DNA of 64,000 bases from Romanomermis culicivorax (taxonomy: Eukaryota > Nematoda > Enoplea > Mermithida > Mermithidae), in contig CAWUHX010000169.1 of NCBI GenBank assembly GCA_963922205.1, forward strand, positions 62,001 to 126,000. Reading direction: 5' to 3'. The translations under genes were made by a program, and so were the position numbers. The number at the start of each line of letters is the position of its first letter. Position 1 is the stretch's first letter. Shown here in pieces: positions 24,472 through 39,100 of the stretch. Under the pieces are notes generated by a model. The model saw only the letters and a list, made by a program, of their open reading frames with translations, made no database searches and was not told the origin of the DNA.

Positions 24472-25740
24472 TAGGGATGTATCGGGCCAGAGAATATCGG
24501 TTCGGGTCAGGCAGTAAAAATACAAAGTCGGGTCGCGGGTCGTTTCAGAGACCTCTAGCAAACCAGGTCGAAGGTCAAACAAAATATGTTCAGTTCATAA
24601 AGTGTAACACAAGCACATGTACTCGCCATGTTACATGCTTGTTTATTTTGTGTAAAAACATTGAAAATGAGAAATGACTCATCTTATTGCTTTTAAATAT
24701 TAACTGCTGTTTTGATAAACCAGAAATGAAACGAGACAAGAGAAATGCGGACTAAACAAAATTTCTCTTATTCAATGCTAAAAACGAAAATCAAACGATC
24801 TACGATTATAAGAAATAGATCAAAAAATCTGAAATGATAGCCTACGATGGCATGCCCGTCTTGTCTGCAGAAAATTTTTTTGTTCTGAATTTTATTTTTT
24901 GCTGAATCTCAAAAACTGCTTCTTGAAAACTTTCACTCAGGTACAAGATTTATTTTTGTCTTTTTTATTAAATGCTTGTAAATTGAGGAATGACCAACAT
25001 CAGAACCATATTGTCCACACGAAAGTTTCACTATATAACTTTTTGAACACAATAGAAATTATAGAACACTAATTTTAAACAGCATTTTATCTCAAAAAAT
25101 TTCGGACACCATATCACTGCTTTTAATATATTATTGAATAATTTACTTGAATTATGGAAATCGAACGATTTTTAAGCATACTTTTTTAGAAGGTGAAGGC
25201 TAAAAATTATTCATCAACAATTGTGTCATAATGCATTGAGGGAAAAAATCACATTGTCATCACATTCAACGTTTTTCTTGTGACAAATAAGCAAAAGTGA
25301 CCCAAGATTTACACTTGCCCAGTAAGTAATCACATGCTGGGCTGATTAAAGCAAAAATTGCCATAGAAAACAAGGTACTATCGATCATAGCTCGCCCAAA
25401 AAACCGTCGGCCGAATGCCGATATTTTAAAAAGCCAATTATCAGCCGATGTCAATAGATCGATTGATTCCCTACCTTAATTGGATAACTACCGAGAAAAT
25501 TTTATTTTTGAAATATATGTAATGATGGCTAAATTAATCTCATGTAACTAGAGTAAAATTCCATCTATTTTTTCTTCTAACAGTGAAAATGATCAACTGA
25601 TTGACTCGTGACCTTTAAAGCGCAGAAGTATCATGGATAACGGATGAGGTCAAGAGTCTTTTCTCCTCTTTCGGGTCGGGTCATAAAATATCGGGTAGGA
25701 TTAGGTAGCATACCTGGTCGAAACGTCCGATACATTCATA
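24472..25740. mobile_element. hAT-like element nested in the Harbinger copy
   Basis: Ends TAGGGATGTATCGGGCC and GTCCGATACATTCATA are inverted; subterminal GGGTCGGGTC-type repeats occur at both sides (24505-24545, 25672-25700). The flanks GTCGGTAG and ATCGCTAG agree at 6 of 8 positions. The interior has no readable transposase. Confidence 0.6.
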
Positions 25741-25790
25741 ATCGCTAGATTTATTTGTGGGATTTTATTTTTTGCTGTAAACTTTTTGCA

Positions 25791-25950
25791 ATGTCTATTG
25801 GAAAAAAATTATCAGATGATGAAAAATTTGAACTTATTGAACTTGTTCGGGAAAAATAATTCATGTTTCAAGTTTAATCCCCTAATTATAAGGACGTTAG
25901 GAAAAAACGCCGTGTCTTCAAAGAAATTCACGAAGAACTAAGTATTCAAG
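25791..25950 (+). pseudogene. Broken MADF (Myb/SANT-like) ORF of the Harbinger element
   Basis: The frame from the ATG reads MSIGKKLSDDEKFELIELVR, then EK-stop-FMF, a second stop, and NYKDVRKKRRVFKEIHEEL. This is the spacing of a MADF domain (LIxLVRxxPxLYxxxxxxYKDxxxRxxxWxEIxxEL). TAA codons at 25857 and 25875 break it. A GT donor follows at 25951, so the domain may have been an exon. PIF/Harbinger elements commonly encode such a DNA-binding protein beside the transposase. Confidence 0.7.
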
Positions 25951-27106
25951 GTACTGATTTTATGGTTCATATGTTCATGCTCGGGGTAAATTTGCTCGCC
26001 GAGCAGAAGTCTGAACCGGGCTTTAATTAATCTCAATTAAACTTATCACTATAGTATTTGTCTATAGTACTTACTCTTGAATCACTTGTGGATTCAATCG
26101 TTGTTCGGTAGTTTCCTTTATATTAGTATCTCGACTGCTAAGGAGAAACTAAAGTTGTTAAGGCGGTGTCACCATCGGCTTATATAACTTTGTGTTATCA
26201 CCGTACAGTAATCTCCTATACCTAACGCTCGCCCTGCAACAATTGAAACAGAAAGTCTATTTAGCTTTTTCCGCAGTTATTGCAAACATATCTGTTTCTT
26301 TTTGGTCGGTTGTTGAACAGAACAGTCAACAATTTATTGGCTATTTCCGATATGACGATGTGCTCCTCGCTTGATCGAAATAGGTTTAAAAATTATTTTT
26401 AAACTTTATCAGCGCAACCAAGCGCATAAAGTTTCGATATTTTCAAGTTCTAAACGCACCAAAATACACCCTTGCCGGTCTCACTTTCTCACTCTGAGAA
26501 TGAAATCACCCTCGCCGCTGGCTGGGCCACGGAATCGGCGCTAGACGTTGAGAATTTTCATGACCAAAGGCTCACTAAAAATACGTCCTTCTGCTTCGAC
26601 TTCTAAAAAATTTAAAAAAAAGATTTTTTTTAAAGCTTAAATGGATTAGAAAAATACAGCTAATCCAGATCCATAGTTCTACTCTTGAATAAAATTAGTT
26701 GTATTTTCTTGTGAGCTCCAGAATAACGCGTCTATGACCCGCTGTTTCTTAAGACGTTGCGATGTCCCATGACACAGCTATACCATGGGAAAGTTATCTA
26801 CAGAGACACAGCTATGTCCTATGACACTAGTCAGAAACGGGCCCCTGGAACCGAAGCAGTAACTGCGTGATTACGTAAGGATCCTAAGCCCTGTAGATTA
26901 GAAATGTAACGTTTTCCATATTTGTCGTCTCCACTCTTTACATAATAATGTATATGCATCAATGCATGTTTCAGTGTAATGCTGCTGGTGTTTATCTAAG
27001 GCATATATTTTATCAGAGGCTGCCTTACTGTTGAATACGTCCGAAACAGTCATCGGTCGCATTTGTAGTTCATTAGCCATATGTAAAAGTTTCATCGTCT
27101 ATTACC

Positions 27107-30100
27107 ATGGTAGACGTTATCACATCCGAAAATGGCTATGCGGTGAGCATATTTATCGTCTTCTTATCAGATTTACTGGTGCTAATTATGAGATTATTGA
27201 ATTTTAGAATGGGGGAAACGTCGATTTCGTCGAAGCCATTTCTGATTTAAAACGTATTGCCAGAGAATGGGCGGAAAGAGTCGGACGTTTGGAAGACGAG
27301 GTGGTAAAGTATAAAGAACAATTTCGGCATTGCAACAAATTACTGCAATTGGAGAGGGAGAAACGGCAACAGCTGGCTAAAGATGTGCGTAGAAATTTAA
27401 AATTAGTTAGTTACTGTGACAGTTACCTTTCTTAGTACCTCCTTCTAAATCTGCATGAGCACTTCTGAATTAAGACATAAATTTTCGTTTCTGAATGTGT
27501 ATGTCCGAAAACGGTGAACAGCATCGTTTCGAAATATGGTTTTCAACCAGTTTGATTTTTCTTTTCTCTTCCAAGTACCTATTTTGCTTTAGCTTTTTTA
27601 TTCTTGCGCAGCGCATCCATCGTTTGATTCTTTAATGCTTTACTGTCTCCTCTACACGTATGTGCGAAATTTTCAATATTTAATTATTTACTTTTGTACC
27701 ATCTGTTTCCTACCATTTCCCATCTGAACGATTAGTCGCATTGCGCGTTTGACTAATCTATAATCATAGGCCAATAATAGTTTTACTTTTGAGAATGTGT
27801 TGCGCCTCTAGTTGTGATACAATTCATTAGCGTTTTTTGAAAAACTACTGCAGACAACCAAGAGTTGAACACTAAGTCGGTCGAAAATCTACTCACACAG
27901 TTAGTGCTGCTTTTTTAAGCCAACACCAACAAATCTAATGTCACAAAACCGTAGTTGTATTATAAATTTATCGTCAAAATTGAAGTTCCACCAGATAATC
28001 TTTTTTACAAATAAAATAATGCAAAGTGACTGATGAATTAATTTTTTAATATGTTTTTAGCATGCGGAAACTATCAGCGAATTGAACAGCCTCAGTACAG
28101 CACATTCTGCCTTAATAACCGAGAATTCGCGACTACAAAATGAATCAATAGTTCATAAAAGCGAAATGGATTCAATAGTTAAATCCTGTTTTTCTTTGGA
28201 GAGCTCGAAAGCTCAGCTGGAAGCTAATGTTAAACAGACGTCGTCCGATTACCAACGAAAAGAGCAGGAAGTTAGTTTTTTGTTAAATTTAAAATCGTAA
28301 AATCGTATCGCCGAATATGGATTTAACAGGCACCCGGACTCGAATGTCGGGTAGCTGAGCAATTGTCAGCTACCCGAACTGAAGCCGAACAGTTTCAATA
28401 AGCTTTTTGGGTGTTCTTTGGGTTAATATTATGAGAATTGCAGGCCACAAATACTCCTGTAAATCAATTAATCAATATCAGCATTTCTAATTGCATTTTA
28501 ACAAATTAATTTTAACAAACGGTAATTTTTCCGCAACTTCAAGGTAAAGATGTGCCAAGCACTGGCGCCGGCGCCATGGTATCTGACATCGGCCGGTGCC
28601 CGAGGTTTTTTCACAGATACTTGAATTTTGGTGAAACGTGTTACAGTGGCTCCAAAAGACCTTATCTTCTGCAACCGATATAGGCTGTTGATCAAAGCAA
28701 ATAAACTGCACGACTTTTGGAACTAAACTTGTGAACTATCGTGGTTAATACTGACCTTTGCGATTGTCCGATTGTCATTTTTGTACTTTTTCGCTGCTTG
28801 AACTTCAATTTTTACTTTTTTTGCTGCTTTTTACTTTTATCCGAATATTTCATGTTAGCCGGTCAATGGGTCGCCTGCCAAGTGCTTCTAAAAGCTGCTA
28901 TACTCAAAGCCCTGTTTATCTTGACAACCTCGACTAATTTCTTCAGTGCAAAGTTGCATATTGACTAGGTTGTCAGAATGGTGAAAAACTTTCATATAAC
29001 AGCGGAGTGACTATGGCCCATTTAATTTATAATGATAGATGCAGCAAAAACCAAAAAATATATACAATTTGATACACAGTTATCATTTGGCGGAAAACTA
29101 TACAAAAATTCTAATTTCTACATAAGAATGGGAAAGGCCTTTTCGATTTTCGACTGTTCTGCCTGCTGCTCACTGACAAAAAAATTTATCGTTGATTATA
29201 GTAATAAGCGTACTAGTTTTTTCATTAATTAATTCACTTTCGTGGGGATTTCTGCATCGATTGTCTCAAAATAAATTAAGTATAGAAGTAGTCATTCTCC
29301 AGAATTTACTCGACATCGGCAAAAAAGGTGGCACCGGAACATCTCTACTTCAAAGTATAAAAAGATACATTAGAATGTTTAATTATATGATAAGCATTGA
29401 CACAGGGAACACAGCCAGTATACCATACATGCACATAGAGGGGGTAGGGGGTAAACCCCCTGCACAAAAAATCGTCAAACACCCCTACCTGAACTTTTTC
29501 CAAGACAGCTTTTTTCATGATTTTTGTGCATATTTTGTATGAAAAACAGGCTTGCAGAACTTTTTTTTTGTTTTTTTGCTCACCCACCCCCTACCCCCAG
29601 GGAAAAAGTCCATGGACCCTCCCTCTTGGAAAATTCTTGCCGTGCTTGTCTGCAGTATACAAGCAGTGTTTTTCTCATACCAGATTATTATTTGGCTTGT
29701 TCGGAAATTTATGACCGAATGATTCGTATGGTACAGAAAAAAATGCACTTCAGAAGATCAAAAGCTCAAATTTTTGGAGTTGTTTATGCAAATAATCGTA
29801 TAATTTACCGCGGGACGGTTTTTAACTTATTTTGTTCACGTTCACTTATCATTTAAGTTTTGACGGTTTTCATCATCTTCTAGAGTATATCATCTTATTT
29901 TTTTATTGGTTCTCTTCGGCATAGTATTTCGATTTCGATGAAGCTTGAATTTTCTCATTCATCTTTGACAAATTTTTTTCTCCCTTGAAGTGTTCCAAAC
30001 TTTATGAACATCTGTTGTAGGATGAAAAAATCATTTTTCGTTGAAGATTTATATTATTCACCTGGTAATAAGTTCGGAGAAGATTCATTTTCCAGCATTC

Positions 30101-33100
30101 TAGAATATCAAAATCCAGAAATCAAAGTCATAAACATATAGAAAACATTTGGTGTGTGGTCGGAAAGATCTCCGAATAAAAAGCGACGTTACTTAAGTCA
30201 TCAAGATTCGAAGCAAAAAAGGAATATTTTTGTATAGTAAAGAAACGAGTAGGATGATATGAAAATTTTTGTACTAAATTTCCGTGCGATACGGATTTAC
30301 CAGCACGAAAAAAGTATTGAAAAAGTCTCGCCTATCTTTATTGAATTATTTGAATCACGAGTACCAATAATCCGAACCCGAATAAATGAAATAGCACTAC
30401 CCGACCTTCAATAATAAATTCACTACCCTTGCATCTCCGTCGCTGAACACAATATCGCTTCTATTTAAAACAGTACGCAGTGCCTCTTAGAATAGAAATC
30501 CGAACTATTGCAGCTGTGTTCAATCCGAAATAAATCAGCCAAATAGATAAATTAGCTTGCATTAGTTGATTAACTTATTCTTTTTTTCTTTAAGTTTAAA
30601 GCTGCCTCGACTGAGCTTGAACACTTGAAATTGAAAAACGATTCTTTGATCAATGATTATAATGTTTTGAAAGAACAATGGCACGAATCAGTTGAAAAAT
30701 TACGATGCCTAGAAAACGTCAGTTCTCAAATGGCGACCGAAAACGGATTGTACAAAGAGCAATTGACCGTTCTGAACGAAAAGAATTCCCTGTTAGAACA
30801 AGCGAAATGTTCGTCCGATGAAGAAAACCGAACTTTGACCGAAACTGTGCGTAATTTAAGCGTAAAAATGCAACAGATTGAGGAGTCGAACGTGAAATTA
30901 TCCGATCACAATAGATGCCTTAACGATAAGCTGAAACACTTGAACGATAGAACGTCGTCTGTCGAGCAGATAAATTCTAAATTGATCGACGAAAATCAGT
31001 CGTTGAACGACGAATTGAAAGATTTTAAGGAACAAGGTCGTATTTTAAACGAATTAAATCGCCAATCGCAGGAAGAAATCGATGGAATCCGGTCAGATTT
31101 GTTAGCAAAGACTCAATTGAACGACGATTTAGTAAGAAAACTGGAAGTGTTCACTGTAGAAAATCGAAATTTAATCAGCGAGAACAGCGAATTAAAGTAT
31201 TCAATAGCAAATTGTGAGAAGAATTTATCGGAATGGAAGTCAATAGTCGCCGAGGACAAAAATAATTGTAAAAGAATTGACGTTGAAACTCAAACTGTGG
31301 AAATTCCCGTTCAGTCGGTAACCCTTGTCGAAAATAAAGTGGAAAAATTCACCATGATGAAAAATATCGCCGATAAATCTAAAGTTCGCCTAATTTATCG
31401 ATCGTTCAAGGAAATTTTGGACGATTTGTACACATTGGCGGTCGAGGACAAGAAAGAAATTGGAATTTTAAGTCGAAAACTGAAAGATAACGAAGATCGT
31501 ATCGAAAGGTGAGTCTGCTATTTAAGAGGTCGCTGACTTTTCAAAAGAAATTTTACTATCTTGTGTAAGACTGCTAGTGGATCGTGATTATGATTATTTT
31601 GTTATGTATTTGTATGTCCTATCCGATCTTCCTGTAGTCATTTACATCAAATAAATCATAAGCTGCAGGTGCTCTAATGATATGTTTGCAGTATTTATTT
31701 CTGAAACATATAATTTATCAACGCTATCATTAAAACAACAAATGCTGAATTTAATATTTATTCGACCATAAAATGTTCAACTTATTCAATTGTCATTTCT
31801 GTTAGCCATGATAAACTGCTTTGTTTACATACTCAACTACAACTCTACAAGCCTTATCCGAAAATAATGTCAGTAAAGGATAAAACGGTAAATATTTTTT
31901 TTCTGGGTAAATTTATTTTTTTAGTCTATCGGTTGAAGAGATGCCCATTAGACTCCTTGAAAATTATTTTCCTGTACAAATAATATAATATATTTAGCGA
32001 GAAATCCTGGAGTTTCATCGATTTCCCAACTTAAATTCTGACCAGTCTCGCATTCTATCGTCTGCACCGTTTGGTATTCAATTCTTTGAATTTTGGTTGG
32101 CGTGGGAAGACTGTACGAAAAACTCGTTCAACTTTTTGCATAAATATTCTTTTTTAGATATGGAAAATTGTATAGCCTTCTGAACGACGCGTATATCAAT
32201 AATGCTTCGAATGATTTGCTGCAAAGTTCTGAACATTTACGATTCTTGCTACAGGAAACAATGGAGGTTAGTCACACATAATGTCGCTCAGAAATTTGAA
32301 TTATAAATCATGATTTTTGTTTATAGGCCAAACAGTCCTACAAAGAATTGAAGGCATCTTTAGACAAGTCAAACTCAGGCTCATAAGTTTTGTTTCTAGA
32401 GAATCAATATTTTTTTACGTTTGTACAAAATTTCAGGTTTTACATGATTCGTTTAGATTTCCCATTCTAAATAAACTGTTTTCTACGTCTACATGTTTTT
32501 TAGCTAATGGTGCTGTATCCATTTAATTTTCGTGCCATTTACAATTGTGAATGTCGCACAAGCCTATCTAACTCTTGCTTTAATTGAACAGCTTTTTTTC
32601 TACGACTTGAGTTATTACCTGCTTCTCGTTCATTATTACATTTAATCGAAATGTGGAATGTTAAAAAAGAATTGTTTCCATGACTACTTTTCTACAGGTA
32701 CCCAAGGAATGTCAATTAAAGTTATAGCTCGATGCTATTTTGCCAGCCTTCCCCAGCTTTTCTGTGCTGTAGATTTATCGATTAGAGAAGAAATGCTGAA
32801 AAATTTAACACTGAACATTCCATGCAACCAGAGTCAAAGTTTGAGCAATATTTTTTCTATAATCAAGGTCCAGGCTTTTGAGCAATGCCAGTTTTTTAGT
32901 CAACCCGTTTCGGTAAGCATTTAGCTGATTCATTCACCTCAGGATTCTTCTCTAGGAAACTTCTAGAACATCACACCGGTAATTTGAGAGAATACACATT
33001 TCTTGAAAAAATACATGTCTGGGCATAAATTTAACAACACAACCGACGTTGGTGTTTCATAGTGATGTTCTACCATCTTTATTATTTGCCTCAGATGAGT

Positions 33101-36100
33101 AATAATCTAGAGCTAGAAAGTTGCCGTACGGCGTTATCAGATATCCACATATTCGCGGAAAAGTTGGGTTCGGATTTGGAGTCTGAAACGAAGGAAAAAG
33201 AAAGACAAAAAATCAAAGCCGAACGTGCTGCCTTAGATTCAAAAACCGAAAAAGCGAAACGCGTGCAGTTAGAGATACAAGTAAGAAACAAACTGATAAG
33301 TACTATCAACTTGTCTGAAAAGATGTTCAACGAACCTGGGGAGTCTGGGAATTTCGTTTTGATTTTCCTAAAATTTGTACAGTATACTGTTAATGACTAA
33401 AGATTAGTGATCCAAATAGTATTTTTTACGGTCCTTATACGTGTCATCATTTTTTCAAAGCTAATCAGAAATTTTTCAATCAATCGTCATCAAATTAATT
33501 TCTGCAGCCCTTTTCATATTTTATGCAGCTTTCCACATTGAAAAATTATTTCTATTTCACCCACTGAAATTCTTTGTATATCTTATCTTTATTGACAGTA
33601 ACTGATCGAAAGTATTGCTTTGCTAAGTACAATTAAGTTTCAGAAAACTGTTAGTTTCCCTTGAGTTACAATTCTTTCGTCAAAAATTTTTCTCCAATGG
33701 TAGAAAATGAATGCAAAGATCAGCTAATACGGAAGAAATATATATAGAATATGAAAACTCCTAATTTCAGCATTTAGTTCTGTAGCTCTTCTGAAAACCT
33801 TTGATAGCCATTCAAAGAAAAGTATAACCCTAGTAGCACATAATTTGGTTTACTGGCTAGAAAAACGATACTTTTCGTTCTGGTTCTTTTGTTTTCATAA
33901 TGATTTCAGACTCAAATTTTCAAAAAGTATGATTTAAGTGCAATGTAATTTCAAAAAGTTTGCATTGGCCTATCAATATCAATTTTTGCAGAATAAGTGC
34001 ACAATTTTTAAATGAAGTTTATTCGAGCCAGGTATTCAGCTTTTTATGGCCTATTCAGTACAGAGCGTAGTTTTCTTGTACTTTACAGACTTTTTGGCTT
34101 GAGTAAAAACAAAAATTTGGGCCCTGTTTGTACCAGTGCAAACAATTCTCTGGTATGAAAATTCGATTTGATATATCTATCACAGTGTAACCAATGAAGT
34201 ACAAACAAATTTTAGACCGTCGCGTGTATCAGTACAAATGGGTCGAGTACAAAAAACAACAGTGGTACAAAGTACGACATGTTTAGCCCTGAAGTTGAAT
34301 CAGTCAAACATTTGGCACTTGGCATTTTCATTGAATCATGTACGTGAAAGAATTTAAGCTCCGTGGCATGATATTTCATAAATCGTTAGAAAAAGAATTT
34401 TTTGCCATTTTTTCATTTCCAGTTAAAAATCCAATTCTGAGGTCGCTTTTGACAGTTTGGCATTTTACTGGTTCCGAACATTTTTGTAGGTTCATGATCC
34501 TATACTTACGTCTGACTGGACTGCGGTATACGATATGTTATCTAAATTCAAACTTATTACTTTCATTTCATAATGTATTAATATGATCCATAACAATAAT
34601 GAACTGAAAACAAACGGTTTATAAGGAAAATACTGAATTTTACTCACATAGTAGCATTTTTCTTTTGTTACTAAAAGGCCATTGTCGCTTCAAAAATTTG
34701 GAAAATTTTCTAAAAATGACCCGAAAAAGTCGGGGAATTTTGCTACGGAAAACTACTGGATTCTGCAAATTTTGATACCCCTTTTCATCCCCTATTCTCA
34801 TATCCAGTTGAGCCATGGAAAAGAAGAAATTGAACGACTATCGTCGCAGCTTGCCGCCAAAAATGACGATGCAGCCTCGAAAGAGACGTTCAAACGGAAC
34901 GTCGCCCAATTGTTGGATAAAATGAAAGTGGACGTTCTATCGGCATTAGACGAAACGAAAATCGTTAACGAACAGTGTGCCATGTCGATCGCACCAGTAG
35001 AACAACAACCCCCAGCGATCGCTACACCCGCTAAAATGTTCGCCGACGCGTCGGTCAATACGGAACAGTCACCGGTGGATTCGACGGAAGTTCAAAATCT
35101 GCGGAACGAAATTGAGAAAGTAATGGCATTTTTGCAGAGAAATTCTGAGTGAAATATCAATAAGATATAGTTTTATCTGCACATCCATAAGTAATGGATG
35201 CTTATTTAAACACTTCTAGACGTCGAAATTAAATTCCTTATTAACGACTATCTTAAGTTACTTTCCACAATTACGTGTAATTATTCAATGCGTAAACGTT
35301 TTTTGTCAGTATGAAAAGTCGTGGAGTCCAACCAAGGCCGTATTTAGGGGGGCGGGGGGGGGGCGGCCGCCAACCCCTTGGAACTTTGTCATATGTCGAT
35401 TTTGTGTCCACTACTGAGAAAAATCTCAAAATTTTTCGGTGCTTCGCGCCGGTCAATGAGTATAACAGTCATTATTTTCAATTAGGCACGGCCATTATCA
35501 CATCTACTTCGACTTACTAGTTAAACTTCAACAGTTTCAATCAACTGAATTACCTCATCTCTTATTTTATTAGTTACAAGACAAAATGTTGGGCATGTTT
35601 CTCACAGTGGGAAAACATTTTTTTTTTATTTAAAAACCGAAATGATTCATTGTGGTGAACTTCAGAAGGTCAAACCCTCAAAATTTTCTGGCGCTTCGCG
35701 CCGGTCCTGAGTACAATAGTAATTGTTTCCTATGAAGCGCGGCCACTAACATATCTACTCCCACTTTACTAGCTGACTTTCATCAGTTTCTATCAGCTGA
35801 TTCACTTCATCTCTTCTTTTACTAATTAAGAGCCAATATTTTGCTGATAATTTAGGTTTTTGATCGCTTCTTAAAATTTTATTCTCTTACTTCGTTTGGA
35901 GTTTTCCAAAAATTTTGAATCGTGAGCCTTCGCAATCCGCATTGAAAACTGATAAAAACGTCATTTTAAGACTGTAAATTTAGAGCTCCTATCTAGGAAA
36001 AATTGTAGTAAACATTCATTTTCCAGCATTTTGGAACACAAAAATCCGAAAATTTTTTCTGCGCTGCGCGCCGACATGAGAAAGGTATCACAATCCATTA

Positions 36101-39100
36101 GTTTAATTCCAATTTATTATCGTTGTTATGGAAAGATTAATTTTTCAGCCTTTCAAAGTGTAAAAACCTGCTGGGCGCCGGAAAAAATTTTTTTTGCTCT
36201 GTCCGCCCGCTCCCCTAAAAAACTGCAAGTGATGCTTATTGCGGCCCCAAGAACATGCAAAAAACGCACTTTTTATGGATCCCCAGTCCCACCATGCCCA
36301 CGATGAGTGTGACATATTCAAACTCCATACTTCGGCCTAAGCATCTTGGGGGTGCAATCTCAAATGCGATTTTTCATTTTCTTAAAATATGCCCTTAATT
36401 CAATTATATGGTGGTCCAAAATCCCGGGAAACGCGAAATTCCCCAATTTTGTTATATAATACTTACGGCTTCAAAAAAATAATTTTTTGCAGTTTCAATT
36501 GAACCGATAGCCTTATCGGGATTTCTGGGCTTTAAGGGTTTTCTACCATTAGGAATTCGATGGATTGGTCACTTTGCACAAAAAAATTATCCCGGGTGTA
36601 AAAGCGTATTTTTGCGATCTTTTGGGGAAGTAGTTTTCGACCGCAGGAAATTCAATGAATGCGGTCACTTCACACAAAAAACTATCCCGGGTGTGAACAA
36701 GCGTATTTTCGTGATTTTTTTGTGGCAGGGGTTTTCGACCACGGGGGATTTAATGTATGCGATCACTTTACACACAATATTATATTGAGTGTAAATGAGT
36801 GTATTTTCTTCATATTTTGGTGGAAGGGGTTTTCAACTGCAGGGAATTCAATGGATGCGTCACTTAACACAAAAAAATTATCTTGGGTGTAACCACCTAT
36901 TTTCGGGATTTTTTTGTGGAAAAGGTTTTCGATTACGGGGAATTTAATGAATGGGATCACTTTACGCAAAAAATTATACCGGATGTAAATTTTTCTATGA
37001 AAGGAGTTTTCGGTCACGAGGAATTAAATGAATGCGATCACTTTACACACAAAATTATATTGAGTGTGAACAAATGTATTTCTGTGATTGTTGAGGGAAG
37101 AGGTTTCTGACCATGAGGAATTCAATGGACGCAATTAGTTTACACAAAAAGTAGTCATTTGTGTAAACAAAGGTATTTCTGCGATTTTTTGGGTTGAGGG
37201 ATTCTTGACCATGTGGAATTCAATAGATATTGTCACTTTTCACTCTGTTTACAACGTATTTTAAGTACTATGCGGTCTACTCGTCTTTTACTTTTACCGA
37301 AAGTGAGAATTCGTAGCTTGAAGATTGTTTTTTTATTGCTTTTTGACGTAAAATAAACAAATTTAAAACTTCAATGTGCTTCTATATAGGTTTCCATGCA
37401 TGGTTGAGGCCAACTAAAAAGAGGTGAACTAGTTTATTAGGAAAGGCCCCGATGGGGAAGAAAAAAAGAATATGCTTGTTTGGATAGTTGCCATGCTAGA
37501 AAAAAAGTGAACTAGATTTTTGAGAACTTGGGTTAAAGTTGGAAAAAAATCACTTTCTTTATATTGAATTTTCATTCTTTCTCAAAAAAAATTTTCCATG
37601 TCTGTGAAAAAGTATATTCTGCAGCTGATTGCATTAACACACTTCCCAACCAAAATATGTGCATCTCCAAAATTTTGAGGAGGGTACAGGGGTGGACCTT
37701 GGTTTTTTGGCGTTTTTTGAGACAAAAAATTGAAAAAAATTGACCAAAAAATTTTTCTCATAACAAATTCTCCAGTTTCAAAACCTTTGAGGTAGTTTGT
37801 ACCCTCATGTCCCGCGTACAAAAGTGGCACATAAATTCCCACTCAGCTTTTTTAGAAAAAAAGCTACAGCACAAAGTCTTCCAAGAACTGAATCGATTGT
37901 GCAAGATACGTTTCATTCACTCATTCTATATAACATATCGTATAGAATTCACTCCGTAAATTCTACTGATTACAAGCTATAAACAAATATATTCTCTTTT
38001 ATTTAACTATTCAACAAAATAGCATCATTCACAGTTTTTGGATTTAAACTGAAATTTGCAGAAAGAGTCCTTTTTGCGGGATTGCTGACGGAAAGCAATT
38101 TTACCCATCCCTGTCGCTCCCGTCCTGCTTTCAAAAAAGTCGTACCGTTGCCGTCGGAATGCCAGTAGAGTCGGGAAGAACCGGGTTCGGGATTTGGCGC
38201 ACACCCCTAATATAGGCACGGCTGAATCAGGAGCATTTTTGTATGCTTTACCCTGTTCTCCCATTTGCAGATCGGTGCCTAATGACTGTAACCAAGGCCC
38301 TGTTGCACTAAAGGGGTCTGAGCTCGAGCTCAAGACAATCTCGAACAAAAAGGTGACTCAGTTTGATTTCACGTTTGGTATAATTTGAATGTCAATGTCG
38401 AGATTATGCCCGGCTCGAGCTGTCGAGTTGCACTAACATTTTCACATAATTTTCTTATCTCTAAAGTAAATAAATATAAAAATATCTGCAATTCTCAAAC
38501 TCGAACTTACACCTCAGTAGTAGTTAATCCTGAAGTGAGTATTGTTTGCGCACTGGAAGAGAATAATTTGGGCATTTTGATTAGCTCAAACTTATGATCA
38601 TCAATTTAATCCCGATGCTGAAATCATCCTCATGTTGGGTTAGAGCAAACAACCCCAGGTTTCTTTATCGTTCTTAAAATTTCTATAATATGCCTCCCTC
38701 ACTATTTTTCGGCTAGTGTCAGAGGCAAGAGTTTTGAATCGGTCGGGAGTTGGAATGCTATTGGTTTACCATTTCTTCACATTTGAAATCGTGTGCATAT
38801 AATTTTCATATAGAAAAATTTTACTGTAGTTGATGCCAGGGGAAGGACAAAATGCACGATGCTGCAGAATATACTCTTTCACATACGTGGAAAATGTTTT
38901 TTATAAAGAAAACAAATCCAATATAACGACTATGAATTTTTGTCCAACTTCAACTAGTGATGGACCGATGGCCAAAAATTTGCCATCGGCCGATGCCGAT
39001 GCATCGGCCGATGGCCGATTGCCGATGCATCGGCTGTAACATGTACAAAATGCAACCTGAAGTTGCTACACTGTAATAAATTTAAAATTATTATGAATTA

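Larger units (their letters stand above)
24188..26022 (+). mobile_element. PIF/Harbinger-like DNA transposon
   Basis: Ends AGCCTGGTTCATACTTCTGC and the near-reverse complement GCAGAAGTCTGAACCGGGCT, flanked by TTA on both sides (24185-24187 and 26023-26025), the TWA-type duplication of PIF/Harbinger. GCTCGCCGAGCA-type palindromes are repeated just inside both ends. The interior has a broken MADF/SANT ORF, which fits the second gene of this superfamily. A hAT-like element is nested inside. Confidence 0.8.
15709..27106. other. Intergenic region, repeats only
   Basis: Between the calnexin stop and the start of the coiled-coil gene I find no exon with coding character and good splice sites. The stretch is built from family B, E and A repeats, a SINE, hairpin and hAT-type MITEs, an array-bearing element and a nested Harbinger/hAT pair, listed separately. 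Sub-stretches 15709-16250, 19182-19530, 21611-22900, 22950-23560 and 26023-27106 hold nothing I recognise, apart from a degenerate duplicated ~70-bp segment at 21955-22045 and 22320-22445 and a TATATAA at ~26181. Confidence 0.7.

Noticed and set aside
26898-27095. 65-codon minus-strand ORF directly upstream of the coiled-coil gene
   Set aside because: Composition looks somewhat coding (MANELQMRPMTVSDVFNSKA), but it would start 12 bp from a divergent ATG and has no recognisable domain or downstream exon.
34682-34806. Upstream extension of exon 7 of the coiled-coil gene as an open frame
   Set aside because: The AG at 34806-34807 gives an in-phase junction with exon 6; upstream text ([16 protein letters not shown]) is repeat-like and breaks coiled-coil character.
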